DNA of 64,000 nucleotides. Origin: Marinoscillum sp964351625. GTDB lineage: Bacteria > Bacteroidota > Bacteroidia > Cytophagales > Cyclobacteriaceae. Positions 42,662 to 51,586 of the stretch are shown piece after piece. Each line of letters begins with the position of its first letter. Position 1 is the stretch's first letter. Under the pieces are notes generated by a model. The model was not told the origin of the DNA, searched no databases, and saw only the letters and a program-made list of their open reading frames with translations. Position numbers and translations under genes: made by a program. The stretch is taken from assembly GCA_964351625.1 (NCBI GenBank), contig CAYGOV010000012.1, forward strand, positions 62,001 to 126,000, written 5' to 3'.

Positions 42662-42934
42662 AGGTGGTATTGCGCATTCGCTTACCTCTACCGATTCCCA
42701 AACTTTACCGGTGACATAAGGCTCGCTGTTTTTCCACACCTCAAATTCCGTTGATGTATCAAAATTCATGATCATCACTGAACCAACCATCTTTCCTTCT
42801 TCGAGGATAGCTACAGCATAGGTTATTTTTCCTTGAGCTTTGAGTTTCTTTACTCCCTCAAGATGGTCAGCTCTACATGCCTGCCTTCGCTCGGCAGCAT
42901 CAACGTAATCTCGTCCAATTACCAGATAATTCAT
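42650..42934 (-). CDS. YciI-like protein (dimeric ferredoxin-like fold)
   Basis: A 94-residue protein with the YciI signature: MNYLVIGRDY at the start, HLEGVKKLKAQGKITYAVAILEE (about residues 24-46) with the His expected at the active site, and a MIMNFDTSTEFEVWKNSEPYV stretch. YciI proteins are distantly related to muconolactone isomerase-like enzymes; the reaction is unknown. It is last in a four-gene minus-strand operon, starting four bases after the DUF2721 gene, and overlaps comB by 12 bases. Confidence 0.85.
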   Translation of the reverse strand: MNYLVIGRDYVDAAERRQACRADHLEGVKKLKAQGKITYAVAILEEGKMVGSVMIMNFDTSTEFEVWKNSEPYVTGKVWESVEVSECAIPPLFQ

Positions 42935-42938
42935 TTTG

Positions 42939-43346
42939 TTAAAATTTTGGTTTCGCCCCGAGCGACATATCGCTCAGTTCCATTTCAAGTGCTTTGGTAG
43001 AAAGTTGGATCTCACGAAGAGAAAAAAGCAGCGATAACATCAAAGCCACCAAGCTAATTCCAAAAATAATCCCCCCCCAACTTCCAATTTTTAGATATAG
43101 AAAAAACATAGATACGACGCACAATAACAAACTAGCTACTCCTAGAAATTGCATACTTCTAATTAAAAACAATCTCCTTCTTAGATTCTGTAATTGACCC
43201 TCAAGAACCTTTTTGGGGTTCTCCAAATACATTTTATGTAACTGCCGAACTATACTCGCAATAGCCAAGAATCTATTGGTGTATGCCAAAAGTAAAAGTG
43301 AAATCGCAGGAAAGAGTAGTGCAGGAGTTGTGAGTGTGATTTCCAT
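42939..43346 (-). CDS. DUF2721 membrane protein
   Basis: A 135-residue protein with about three hydrophobic segments: residues 5-30, 68-90 and 92-112. They are separated by a basic linker (LQNLRRRLFLIRS) and followed by a charged C-terminal helix. This layout and the LTTPALLFPAISLLLLAYTNRFLAIASIVRQL start fit DUF2721. No function has been assigned. The start overlaps the stop of the MazG-like gene by one base, so they are cotranscribed. Confidence 0.82.
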   Translation of the reverse strand: MEITLTTPALLFPAISLLLLAYTNRFLAIASIVRQLHKMYLENPKKVLEGQLQNLRRRLFLIRSMQFLGVASLLLCVVSMFFLYLKIGSWGGIIFGISLVALMLSLLFSLREIQLSTKALEMELSDMSLGAKPKF

Positions 43347-43672
43347 TAATGGAGTTTGCTGTTATCAAGATGCCTCGAAGCATCACGTGTATTTTTCTTT
43401 TCTAAGTTTTTTTTCAGTGCTTCTGTAAGATCCACTCCGGTCTGGTTAGCCATACAAATTAATACCCAGAGCACATCCGCCATTTCATCTCCTAAATCCC
43501 TATTCTTATCTGATTCCTTGAAAGACTGCTCGCCGTAAGTTCTAGCCATTAGTCGAGCCAATTCACCTACTTCTTCAGTCAAAATCGTCATGTTAGTAAG
43601 CTCATTGAAATATCTAACACCAGTGGAATTGATCCATGCATCTACCTTCTCTTGCGCTTCTTGGATTGTCAC
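43346..43672 (-). CDS. MazG-like nucleotide pyrophosphohydrolase
   Basis: A 108-residue single MazG domain, hydrolysing non-canonical or excess nucleoside triphosphates. The metal-binding EEVGELARLMARTYGEQSF (about residues 33-51) and DLGDEMADVLWVLICMANQTGVDL (about 61-84) motifs, EExxE and ExxD, are intact. Starts with GTG at 43672, one base past the stop of the lipoprotein gene (TAGTG). Single-domain MazG proteins often act on dCTP or (d)NTP analogues; substrate not readable here. Confidence 0.9.
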   Translation of the reverse strand: MTIQEAQEKVDAWINSTGVRYFNELTNMTILTEEVGELARLMARTYGEQSFKESDKNRDLGDEMADVLWVLICMANQTGVDLTEALKKNLEKKNTRDASRHLDNSKLH

Positions 43673-44238
43673 TATTTCTTCGTGTTTGCTTCAAGGTTTT
43701 CATTTAGGTGCATGATTTCAAACCCTTCTAAATTGAGATATTTCATGAAAAATCTAAGGCGTTTTTCTTCCCAAGTATGTAAGGAATCAATATCAGGATT
43801 GAACTCTTCGAAATGCTCATGAGGGAATCTCTTTCCAACGGTATAGCTATCTTCCCAGAAAAGTGCCTCTGCCACATATCCATCTTCACCATAGTAATAT
43901 TTATATTCTGAGGCCATCTGATCATCCTTTGATACTACCAAATGACCACTAAAAATTGGTGCATTGTTCTCAAAGTAAAAATAGTCGTCACGAGTGATGT
44001 GAGGGGTATGCAATACGCCAACTAATTTTAGAATTTGATTATCCATAAAGTAGCCTCGTACTTTATAGACTGAATCGGTAAGATGAAAATCATCTTCTAC
44101 TATAGTTACCCTATGATTTGCATCTATATCGGCAATTTTCAAATTCGTAGAATTGACCAGAGGTTGTTTTTCTTTACTGATGTCTGAGCAACTAATGCAG
44201 AAAAAAGCTAAAAGTGGCAGTATGGGAAGATTTTTCAT
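43672..44238 (-). CDS. Uncharacterised lipoprotein
   Basis: No family recognised. From ATG 44238 the protein is 188 residues with a short signal peptide and a lipobox-like LLAFFCISCS (the Cys near residue 13 or 16 would be lipidated). After it comes a repeat-poor sequence with YKVRGYFMDNQILKLVGV and a GHLVVSKDDQMASEYKYYYGEDGYVAEALFWED region; strand predictions are mixed. The frame is open for 20 codons more upstream, but the shorter start gives the better lipoprotein signal. It heads the operon with mazG, DUF2721 and YciI. Confidence 0.7.
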   Translation of the reverse strand: MKNLPILPLLAFFCISCSDISKEKQPLVNSTNLKIADIDANHRVTIVEDDFHLTDSVYKVRGYFMDNQILKLVGVLHTPHITRDDYFYFENNAPIFSGHLVVSKDDQMASEYKYYYGEDGYVAEALFWEDSYTVGKRFPHEHFEEFNPDIDSLHTWEEKRLRFFMKYLNLEGFEIMHLNENLEANTKK

Positions 44239-44340
44239 GCTCGGGCTATTTTTTTGTACAATATAAGAATTTATCCTTTCGGATAGAATTATTGACATTC
44301 AGAAGTCAATTCATAAGTAAATATTGCGTTTCTATTGAAA

Positions 44341-44348
44341 TATATTCG
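44341..44348 (+). promoter_or_regulatory. Possible promoter -7 element TATATTCG of the DUF2911 gene
   Basis: TATATTCG is the TAnnTTCG variant also seen at rpoD, prfB and yicC. It lies 53 bases before the DUF2911 start codon. A TTG 14 bases upstream is too close to be a standard -33 box. Confidence 0.3.
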
Positions 44349-44401
44349 CAGAAAGCAAACAATCGTTACAAACACACGTCCTAGTACAAAAAGAAATAAA
44401 T

Positions 44402-44929
44402 ATGAATACGAAAAACACATTGAGACTTCTCTTTTCCCTTCTCATAATAACTACGCTTGAAATCAGTGCTTATGCTCAAAAAGATAAAAGTAAAAGACCA
44501 AGTCCTCCAGCACAAGTCACTCAGATGGTAAATGGCAAAACAATTACGATTGATTATAGTCAACCAGCAGTTAAGGATAGACTCGTTTTGGATGGCTTGA
44601 TTCCTTATGGAAAGATGTGGCGAACAGGCGCCAATGAGGCCACATGGATAGAAATATCAGATGATATAATAATCGGGGCAGATACCTTACCAAAAGGTAA
44701 GTATTCGATTTTCACCATCGCTGGAGAAACCGAATGGAATATAATATTCAACAAAGTGTGGGACCAGTGGGGTCACTACAACTATAATGAAGCTGAGGAC
44801 CAATTACGCATCACAGTAAATCCTGAAAATTCTGATTCTTTCAAGGAAAGATTTACAATAGACATAACCACGGAAGGCGTGGTGAGTTTTGCTTGGGAAA
44901 ATGTGGTGGCCACTTTTGCTATAAAATAA
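44402..44929 (+). CDS. DUF2911 secreted protein
   Basis: A 175-residue exported protein with a signal peptide (about residues 1-25). The body holds the DUF2911 features: ITIDYSQPAVKDR, GLIPYGKMWRTGANEATWIEISDDI (about 61-85) and PKGKYSIFTIAGETEWNIIFNKVWDQWGH. The family is common in Bacteroidota and has no known function. It stands alone and is followed by a strong hairpin. Confidence 0.9.
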   Translation: MNTKNTLRLLFSLLIITTLEISAYAQKDKSKRPSPPAQVTQMVNGKTITIDYSQPAVKDRLVLDGLIPYGKMWRTGANEATWIEISDDIIIGADTLPKGKYSIFTIAGETEWNIIFNKVWDQWGHYNYNEAEDQLRITVNPENSDSFKERFTIDITTEGVVSFAWENVVATFAIK

Positions 44930-44939
44930 CTCCTTCAAA

Positions 44940-44980
44940 CGCAAGCCAATTGATATCCTCAAATGGCTTGCGCTTTTATT
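44940..44980. terminator. Terminator between the DUF2911 gene and yicC
   Basis: CGCAAGCCA (44940-44948) pairs with TGGCTTGCG (44964-44972), and an inner segment pairs again after one mismatch. The right arm is followed by CTTTTATT, a T-rich run for transcripts from the left. It stands four bases from the yicC stop and may also serve that gene. Confidence 0.75.
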
Positions 44981-44983
44981 CTC

Positions 44984-45856
44984 TCAGATAATATTCATGC
45001 ATTGCTCCTTGATCTTCTCGAGCTCATCTTTCATCTGAACGACTTCCCGCTGTATAACAGCATCATTGGCTTTGGAGCCAATTGTATTGATCTCACGGCC
45101 TATTTCCTGTGATATAAAGCCAAGCTTCTTTCCGGGCATATCGTCTGTGTCCATTACTTGTTTGAAGTAATCTAGGTGCCCAGCAAGTCTCACCTTTTCC
45201 TCGGTGATATCTAGTTTTTCTATAAAGTAAATCAGCTCCTGCTCGAAGCGGTTTTGATCCACCATGGTTTTTGCACGCATCTCCTCCAGGTTATTGGTAA
45301 TACGCTCTTTTATTTGCGTGATTCTATTCGGATCTTGAGTTGCCACACCCTTCAAACCATTGGCTATGGTGTCGAGATAGCCATGGAATTTTTCTTGAAG
45401 AGACACTCCTTCTTGTTTACGAAATTCATTGCATTGATTCAATGCCTCGATCAAAGTATGCTTTATAATATCCCAATCAAGCACTTTCTCTTCAGAAACA
45501 GGTGATAAGACATCCGGCGAATGAAGTGCAAGTTTGAACAACTCGGTGGTATCTGCCCCAACTTCATGAGCCAGAGATTTATACTGAGCAAAATATGCTT
45601 TGAATAGCTTCTGATTCACAAGCAAGCTTTCCTCCGCCTGTGACAAAGGCTGTAGATCAATCGCCAGATTGATTTTACCTCGCTTGAGGTGCTCAGTTAC
45701 CAAGTTTTTAATTTCTGGTTCCTTATCCGATAATTCTCGAGGGAATTTTGCCGCAAGGTCAAGAAATTTACTATTGAGTGTTTTGATCTCTACTTTGATG
45801 AGGTAGCGGTCGGTGGTCGCTTCGGCAGAGCCAAAGCCAGTCATTGAATAAAGCAT
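44984..45856 (-). CDS. YicC-family endoribonuclease-type protein
   Basis: A 290-residue YicC/YloC protein. The N-terminal MTGFGSAEATTDRYLIKVEIKTLNSKFLDL opening and the C-terminal GKKLGFISQEIGREINTIGSKANDAVIQREVVQMKDELEKIKEQ signature are complete. E. coli YicC is reported to act on RNA; the biochemical role here is unproved. A TAAATTCG promoter box ends three bases before the ATG and overlaps the stop codon of the large protein gene upstream. Confidence 0.9.
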   Translation of the reverse strand: MLYSMTGFGSAEATTDRYLIKVEIKTLNSKFLDLAAKFPRELSDKEPEIKNLVTEHLKRGKINLAIDLQPLSQAEESLLVNQKLFKAYFAQYKSLAHEVGADTTELFKLALHSPDVLSPVSEEKVLDWDIIKHTLIEALNQCNEFRKQEGVSLQEKFHGYLDTIANGLKGVATQDPNRITQIKERITNNLEEMRAKTMVDQNRFEQELIYFIEKLDITEEKVRLAGHLDYFKQVMDTDDMPGKKLGFISQEIGREINTIGSKANDAVIQREVVQMKDELEKIKEQCMNII

Positions 45857-45859
45857 CTG

Positions 45860-45867
45860 CGAATTTA
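45860..45867 (-). promoter_or_regulatory. Possible yicC promoter -7 element TAAATTCG
   Basis: TAAATTCG on the minus strand includes the TAA stop codon of the preceding gene and ends three bases before the yicC ATG. If used, the transcript would be leaderless. No -33 box is seen at the usual spacing. Confidence 0.35.
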
Positions 45868-48800
45868 GAAATCTAATCCGAGAGTAAGATGATATCTGGA
45901 ATTACCAATTTTAAAATCCTGAATTGGATTGGCAATGTCTAGTTTCAGATAATATCCAAATAACACTGTCCTAAATCCCACTCCGTAGCTCGCCAACCAA
46001 GGATTTTGAAAGCTAGCAATCTCCGCACTGAATGGTCCTTGGGTGACATATTTTTTAGTGAAAGCGGTGCCTTCAGCAGTAAAAGGTGCCTTTCCAGTCC
46101 ATGCAGTACCCACATCATAAAATCCAATGATCTGGAAATTCCTCAGCAAAGTAGAGGAAAGAGGCGCATCTGATAGGTATCTGAAAAATGGTAAGCGCAA
46201 CTCGGCATTGAAGAGAAGGACATTGGTGCCATAAATCTGATTGTAATCAAAGCCTCTCAGGTTCGTCACAAATCGAGTGAAAAGGATATTGGTGTTGTCA
46301 ATATCATTGCCCATTTTTAATGGGTCTTCGGCACCTTGGTCTTCATACCTGCGTAAAAGTGCCCAATTGTCCATACCCCCTAGTAGATATTTTTGACTAT
46401 TGCTACCAAAAGATTTTCCATAAAATACTCGCCCAGCCAGTGTTAACTCCCGATGTATTTTTTGATAATGTCGCAAATCCACATTCAATCTCGAAAAAGA
46501 CTTGTTGTTATCCGAAATACCTGCAAATGTTTCAAATTCCACCAGCGCTTTGGTGCCTTGATAGATATTAAAGCCTTGCTCCAATGTGTTGTCCAAGACC
46601 ATTGCTCCTCTCAATCCGCCATAATGCACATTATTGCTTGGCGCTAAATTGGCGCCTGATGTTGCATTGATTACCGATTGCCACTGCAGATTCGTGAATC
46701 TAGTACCTGCGTAAAATGGCGACAATTCAAACCTAAAAGTGTTGGTCAGTGGCAAAGACATTCCCAGCTCTATTTTATTGAGCGTATAGCGCTGTATCAA
46801 ATCTTCCTCAGCATTGCTTCTCACGAAGCTTGTATTGGGATCGATTATGTAAGTGTTTCGCTCAAACCGCAATCGAAAATCCATCCAATATTTCAAAAAT
46901 TGATACTCTCCATAAATCTTCCCACTTCTAAAATCTTGTGTGGTATTCACCCCACCATTGAGTCGGTGATTCTCCAACAAATCATTAATCTCAGTTTCCA
47001 AAAGAATACTAAACCCACGAATAGGGTCAATCCCAAATGAGGTGATCAGATTGTTGAAGCTGAATCTAGGAAAATATGGATTCGGTCCTAGGACCCGAGA
47101 TTCACGCTCATACTTTCGATAATTAGAAAAGAAGGACTCTGGTCTGTACTCAGTCCTGACCTCTTCCTCAAAAACATAATTGTCCGTATCTATAAATCCA
47201 TCTTCTGCTTTTGGAGTCTCCACTGGTTCTTCTTCTAAAAAAGAAAAAGCGTCCACGGACAATATGGATGAGTCTGGCTCTAGTGTTTTTGGCTCAGGTT
47301 CAATAACAGCTTGCTTTGGAACATGCGTCGGTATTCTCTTTGCAATGAATTTTGCTTGCTTTACGCGCTGCCTGCCAGTTTGAGGAGTGAATATTTTATT
47401 GTCAAAATCGAAATTGTCTTCCAAGAAAACCTTTTGTCTCCCCTTATCGAGCATTAGAAAAGTAAAACGATTGGGATTGGTAAAGCTCACGTCATAATCC
47501 GTGATACTGTATTTAAAGTTTGAAACTTGCACGAAAGTGGAATCAAACAGATCGTACTTGTAAAGATTCGTAATCCCCTTTTGATCGCTCAAATAATAGA
47601 TCTCATGTTGATTCTTAGCAATCGGTTTTCTGTCTACACTGTAAGTATTTGTAACACGTAAAAATTTCTGAGTTGTGGTATCAAGATCGTAGACAAAGAG
47701 ATTGTAGTTATCCGTAATAGTTTTAAAATCTACCTTCCCAACATTTAGTGAATCAGACTCACGATTTGATGCAAATACCAAAGCGGCAGTACCCGGAACG
47801 AATGTCGGATCTATATCATCATACAAATCATTGGTGATGCGCTTTAACGCATTCCTCCTCATACTAATCAAGAAGAGATCGTTCTGGCCGTCTACATCTC
47901 CACTGATTACAGCGAGTTTACCATTGTCATTGAAGCAAAAACTCCCTACCTGCCTGAAACGCGTCAGTTCCTTTTGAAAGCGCTCACCAGTTTCCAGATT
48001 GTATGTATTGAGAAATAATGAGCCCCTTTTGTAAAGCACCACTCCCAATGTTTGATTGTCTTGCCAATCTGTAAGCGGCAAATGAAAATTCACCTGTTGG
48101 TTATTGATCAAATAACCACCACGTACCACCACATCTTCCCGGCCTGTATTTAAGTCAACTACGCGCACCTCATATTTACCATCCTTATGATAGGAATACG
48201 CCACTCGTTCACCATCAGCGCTCATTTTCACATTGGATAATGTTACATCACTGCTCCGATATCCAGCTATGATATCATCATCGCTCGCTTCCCTATAATT
48301 TTCATTGATCTCAGTGCTCTGCTGCAAATAGTAATTTTGCCAATCACTCAGGAAGTCTTTGAAAGTGATCCCTAGAGTACTAGAAATACTATTTTCTTCA
48401 TTCCTGATAATTCTCGTCAGATTCAGGATATTTGAGATACTGCTTGGACCATATCTCACGGCTATATAATTCCAAATAGATTGACCAATGATATCAGCAT
48501 CTTCATCCTGTATACGTACGAGCTTATTGATCTTTTTTCGTGAGAGGTAATCACGTACATAGTCATCCATGTCTTGTGACCACTCATATGCCAGATATCT
48601 CGAAGCACCACCGATAAACCATCTTGGGAGGGATAGTAGATAAGAATTTTGGAAGATTTCGGCTAGGCTTCCGCCAAACATCATATCGTTAATGAGGATA
48701 TATGAAAGCTGATGTATGATTTCCTTTTTGAATAGAAAAGAATTGTCAGGATAGGCTAGCTCTACCTGAAGCTTCACAAAGTCTGTCTTTCCACCAATTG

Positions 48801-49125
48801 TAAATACATCACCGCCGATACCAATATTACTTTGTTGCAACTCCTGCATAGAGTTGTAAATGAAAATCTTGGTTTTTGTGTAGGGTGCGTAACCAAGTAT
48901 ATCTGTAATCTCAGTGAACTCTTTCTCTAAAAATTGAAGTGCTTGCTCAGCATATTCATGTCCACCTGGGTAGTAGTAAACTTCGAAGTTATTGGTAGTG
49001 TAATAGTACCATTCGAAATTCTTATACTGGATCCGGTTGTGACCAAAAGGGGTATGGTAATACTGCGCTACAGCAGAAACTGTAGTGAAAATCACCAAAA
49101 TTAATGTGAGTATAAATCCTCTCAT
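45865..49125 (-). CDS. Exported pseudo-peptidase/PD40-propeller/outer-membrane-barrel protein, 1086 residues
   Basis: A large exported three-part protein. Signal peptide about residues 1-20. Residues about 30-270 resemble the peptidase-MA (gluzincin) domain: YYYPGGHEYAEQALQFLEKEF, FKKEIIHQLSYIL and LPRWFIGGASRYL match the usual HExxH and EGLA positions. But the motif here is HQLSY (138-142) and the third-ligand position is Gly, so it should be catalytically dead. Residues about 290-600 have PD40/TolB-like strands (VTLSNVKMSADGERVAYSYHKDGKYEVRV, DPTFVPGTAALVFASNRESD). From about 690 to the end the sequence looks like a BamA-type surface-antigen barrel ending in LGLDF. It begins within the last bases of the FAD oxidoreductase gene. 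Confidence 0.85.
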   Translation of the reverse strand: MRGFILTLILVIFTTVSAVAQYYHTPFGHNRIQYKNFEWYYYTTNNFEVYYYPGGHEYAEQALQFLEKEFTEITDILGYAPYTKTKIFIYNSMQELQQSNIGIGGDVFTIGGKTDFVKLQVELAYPDNSFLFKKEIIHQLSYILINDMMFGGSLAEIFQNSYLLSLPRWFIGGASRYLAYEWSQDMDDYVRDYLSRKKINKLVRIQDEDADIIGQSIWNYIAVRYGPSSISNILNLTRIIRNEENSISSTLGITFKDFLSDWQNYYLQQSTEINENYREASDDDIIAGYRSSDVTLSNVKMSADGERVAYSYHKDGKYEVRVVDLNTGREDVVVRGGYLINNQQVNFHLPLTDWQDNQTLGVVLYKRGSLFLNTYNLETGERFQKELTRFRQVGSFCFNDNGKLAVISGDVDGQNDLFLISMRRNALKRITNDLYDDIDPTFVPGTAALVFASNRESDSLNVGKVDFKTITDNYNLFVYDLDTTTQKFLRVTNTYSVDRKPIAKNQHEIYYLSDQKGITNLYKYDLFDSTFVQVSNFKYSITDYDVSFTNPNRFTFLMLDKGRQKVFLEDNFDFDNKIFTPQTGRQRVKQAKFIAKRIPTHVPKQAVIEPEPKTLEPDSSILSVDAFSFLEEEPVETPKAEDGFIDTDNYVFEEEVRTEYRPESFFSNYRKYERESRVLGPNPYFPRFSFNNLITSFGIDPIRGFSILLETEINDLLENHRLNGGVNTTQDFRSGKIYGEYQFLKYWMDFRLRFERNTYIIDPNTSFVRSNAEEDLIQRYTLNKIELGMSLPLTNTFRFELSPFYAGTRFTNLQWQSVINATSGANLAPSNNVHYGGLRGAMVLDNTLEQGFNIYQGTKALVEFETFAGISDNNKSFSRLNVDLRHYQKIHRELTLAGRVFYGKSFGSNSQKYLLGGMDNWALLRRYEDQGAEDPLKMGNDIDNTNILFTRFVTNLRGFDYNQIYGTNVLLFNAELRLPFFRYLSDAPLSSTLLRNFQIIGFYDVGTAWTGKAPFTAEGTAFTKKYVTQGPFSAEIASFQNPWLASYGVGFRTVLFGYYLKLDIANPIQDFKIGNSRYHLTLGLDF

Positions 49126-50165
49126 TTAATACATCTTTTGACGTCTATGTCCTCGGATAAGGCGCTCGTTCCGTTCAGGTAATTTACAAAATGACGAGCG
49201 AAATACGGTACGAGTGAAACGCCTTTAGTGCCAAAACCATTAAAGATACCAATCTGTTCATTTTCAGGATGAAAACCCATAAAAGGTCGTCGATCAAAAG
49301 TAGCTGGTCGCACACCAGCAGTAGATCCTACTATAGTATATGATGCGTCAAAAAGTTTTGTCAAACGATCCTGTAACTGGCTAATCCCTTCCGCTGAAGG
49401 CTCAAAATCCAATGTCTTATGATCATACGTTGACCCAACATGAAAGAGACCATCCTTTGGCAAAACAAAAACTCCCCTATTCAAAATCGTGTCCTTTGAT
49501 AAATCAGCATCTATCTTCAATATTTCCCCCTTTACTAATCGAAAAGGCAATTCCGACCAAAATGGATTTTTCATCACATCAGGACCCTCGCAAAAGATCA
49601 CTTTTTCTGCTCCAAAATCCCCATACGTCAAAGAAGTTCCTGTCATCTTGAGTTTGTCAAACGAAAACACCTCGGAATGGTATAACCCCAAATCCATGAA
49701 ATAATTTCTTATAGATTTTATCATTTCCGGTAAATGCACAAACCCCGAATTCTTCAGCATTAATCCTCCAACTGGGTCAATCACACCTTCAACACCTTGG
49801 CTTTTTGTGTGAAAATCTTGAATAAACGACGCATATCCTGGCTCATTAACTTTGGCAGACCAATCATTCTGCTCTTCATAATTGTAAAAAGGGCGATAGA
49901 TTGGCTTTGGATAAAGAAATCTTGCGGAAAGCTCGTTTTCTAAACCTGAATAATACGGCTCTAACAACTCGAAGAGCTCATCTGCCATCCAAGTCTTCAC
50001 CATTTTGCGACCTGTAATTGGATTATAAATCCCAGCAGCCTTATTTGAAGAAGTGTTTTCCTTTTCTTCATTGAGAATAAAAACACGCTTGCCGGACTTG
50101 TGCAGCTCATAAGCAAGCAAACTACCAGCTATCCCTTGTCCAACAATCAAATACGCTACATTCAC
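49122..50165 (-). CDS. FAD-dependent oxidoreductase (DAO family)
   Basis: A 347-residue flavoprotein with an N-terminal FAD fold: the VGQGIAGSLLAYELHKSGKRVFILNEE motif (about residues 7-33). GVRPATFDRRPFMG and GIFNGFGTKGVSLVPYFARHF near the end are typical of the DAO/thiO/amine oxidase class. The substrate is unknown. The gene is divergent from the MBL hydrolase gene, and the ATG of the 1086-residue protein overlaps its stop by four bases. This places a redox enzyme and a large exported protein in one transcript, without an obvious link. Confidence 0.85.
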   Translation of the reverse strand: MNVAYLIVGQGIAGSLLAYELHKSGKRVFILNEEKENTSSNKAAGIYNPITGRKMVKTWMADELFELLEPYYSGLENELSARFLYPKPIYRPFYNYEEQNDWSAKVNEPGYASFIQDFHTKSQGVEGVIDPVGGLMLKNSGFVHLPEMIKSIRNYFMDLGLYHSEVFSFDKLKMTGTSLTYGDFGAEKVIFCEGPDVMKNPFWSELPFRLVKGEILKIDADLSKDTILNRGVFVLPKDGLFHVGSTYDHKTLDFEPSAEGISQLQDRLTKLFDASYTIVGSTAGVRPATFDRRPFMGFHPENEQIGIFNGFGTKGVSLVPYFARHFVNYLNGTSALSEDIDVKRCIK

Positions 50166-50226
50166 AATTCGCTTGACTTATTTTGCACAAATTTGCACCA
50201 TACATCGAGATTCAGGCTCAATACCT

Positions 50227-50865
50227 ATGGAAATAAAATCATTCGTTTTCAATCCTTTCTATGAGAACACCTACTTGCTTTGGGATGATACCAAAGAAGC
50301 TATCATTGTAGATCCGGGATGCTACGAACACTATGAGATAGAAGAAATTGTCAGTTTAATCAAAGACAATGAGCTGAAAATCCAAGCGATTGTAAACACC
50401 CACTGTCATATTGATCACGTCCTTGGCAATGCTTATTTGAAGGAATATTTCAATTGCCCACTTTGGATACCAAAAGGTGAATTGGAAGTGTTGCGGTCAG
50501 TTACTGCATATGCTCCACAATGGGGCATTCAAAAATATACGGAGGCGATCCCTGAAAAGCTTTTGGAAGAGACAGACATTATCAATTTTGGGAGCACTTC
50601 ATTGTCAGCAATACTAGTACCTGGGCATTCACCTGGTCACCTTATGTATTTGCACGAGACTTCTGGGACTTTGATAGGAGGAGATGTGCTTTTCAAAGGA
50701 AGTATTGGGCGCACAGATCTACCTGGAGGTAATCATCAGCAGCTTTTGGACAACATAAAGAACAAGGTATACGTCCTTCCGAATGCCACAGTAGTCTATC
50801 CTGGGCATGGGCCAGAGACTACCATCGGTGACGAAAAAAGAACCAACCCATTTATAAAAGGATGA
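50227..50865 (+). CDS. Metallo-beta-lactamase-fold hydrolase, glyoxalase II-like
   Basis: A 212-residue MBL-fold enzyme with dinuclear metal site. The motif is NTHCHIDHVLG (HxHxDH), followed by VPGHSPGHL with the next His, IGGDVLFKGSIGRTDLPGG with the bridging Asp, and VYPGHGPETTIGDE with the last His. This arrangement fits glyoxalase II-like hydrolases with an unknown thioester substrate. ATG 50227 starts with the usual MEIKSFVFNPFYENTYLL; an upstream in-frame ATG at 50173 would put 18 unrelated residues before it and lies near the divergent gene. The stop overlaps pssA by four bases. Confidence 0.88.
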   Translation: MEIKSFVFNPFYENTYLLWDDTKEAIIVDPGCYEHYEIEEIVSLIKDNELKIQAIVNTHCHIDHVLGNAYLKEYFNCPLWIPKGELEVLRSVTAYAPQWGIQKYTEAIPEKLLEETDIINFGSTSLSAILVPGHSPGHLMYLHETSGTLIGGDVLFKGSIGRTDLPGGNHQQLLDNIKNKVYVLPNATVVYPGHGPETTIGDEKRTNPFIKG

Positions 50866-51539
50866 AAAGGCACATACCAAACGCAATAACATGCCTTAAT
50901 CTGATCGCGGGATCTGTGGGGTGCTTCATAGTTATAAGAGGCGATTACAAGCACGCAATCTATTTCGTACTATTGGCTGCTTTTTTTGATTTTTTTGATG
51001 GATTAGCTGCTCGCGGTTTGAAGGTACAATCACCAATCGGGAAAGAACTGGACTCATTGGCTGATTTAGTTTCTTTTGGAGTATTGCCAGCTTTTTACTT
51101 GGTCATGGCGATGGATAGCACCTATCCACCCTCTTATTTGTTGAAATTTTTCGGGTTGATTGTGGTGGTCTTTTCGGCTATCAGGCTCGCAAAATTTAAT
51201 GTAGACACGAGGCAATCTGAGCAATTCATTGGGCTACCCACTCCTGCAAATGCTATTTTCATCACATCACTTGTGCTCCTGCCAAGCGATATATTTCTAG
51301 ACTATAGGGTATTGATGCTCATAGCTTTGGCTACCTCGCTACTGCTTGTATCAGAGCTTCCATTGATAGCTCTCAAATTCAAAACATATAGTTGGAAAAC
51401 CAATGAATTAAGATTTACCCTTATAATAATCAGTTTAGTGCTTTTAGGATTTTTCAAGTTGTCTGCGATACCTTTTATAATTCCTTGCTACATCTTCCTC
51501 TCCATTATTGGGAATTTTACCAAGAAAAACCATGTTTAA
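50862..51539 (+). CDS. pssA: CDP-diacylglycerol-serine O-phosphatidyltransferase
   Basis: Makes phosphatidylserine, the precursor of phosphatidylethanolamine. A 225-residue CDP-alcohol phosphatidyltransferase with about six membrane helices. The catalytic motif is DGLAARGLKVQSPIGKELDSLADLVSFG (D-G-x2-A-R-x8-G-x3-D-x3-D, about residues 44-71). N-terminal KRHIPNAITCLNLIAGSVG is typical of the PssA II branch. It is translated from the same transcript as the MBL hydrolase, the two sharing a four-base overlap. Confidence 0.93.
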   Translation: MKRHIPNAITCLNLIAGSVGCFIVIRGDYKHAIYFVLLAAFFDFFDGLAARGLKVQSPIGKELDSLADLVSFGVLPAFYLVMAMDSTYPPSYLLKFFGLIVVVFSAIRLAKFNVDTRQSEQFIGLPTPANAIFITSLVLLPSDIFLDYRVLMLIALATSLLLVSELPLIALKFKTYSWKTNELRFTLIIISLVLLGFFKLSAIPFIIPCYIFLSIIGNFTKKNHV

Positions 51540-51586
51540 CCCCCACTGGTTATAATTTTCGATTCCTCCTCCCGTTGAACTGATTG

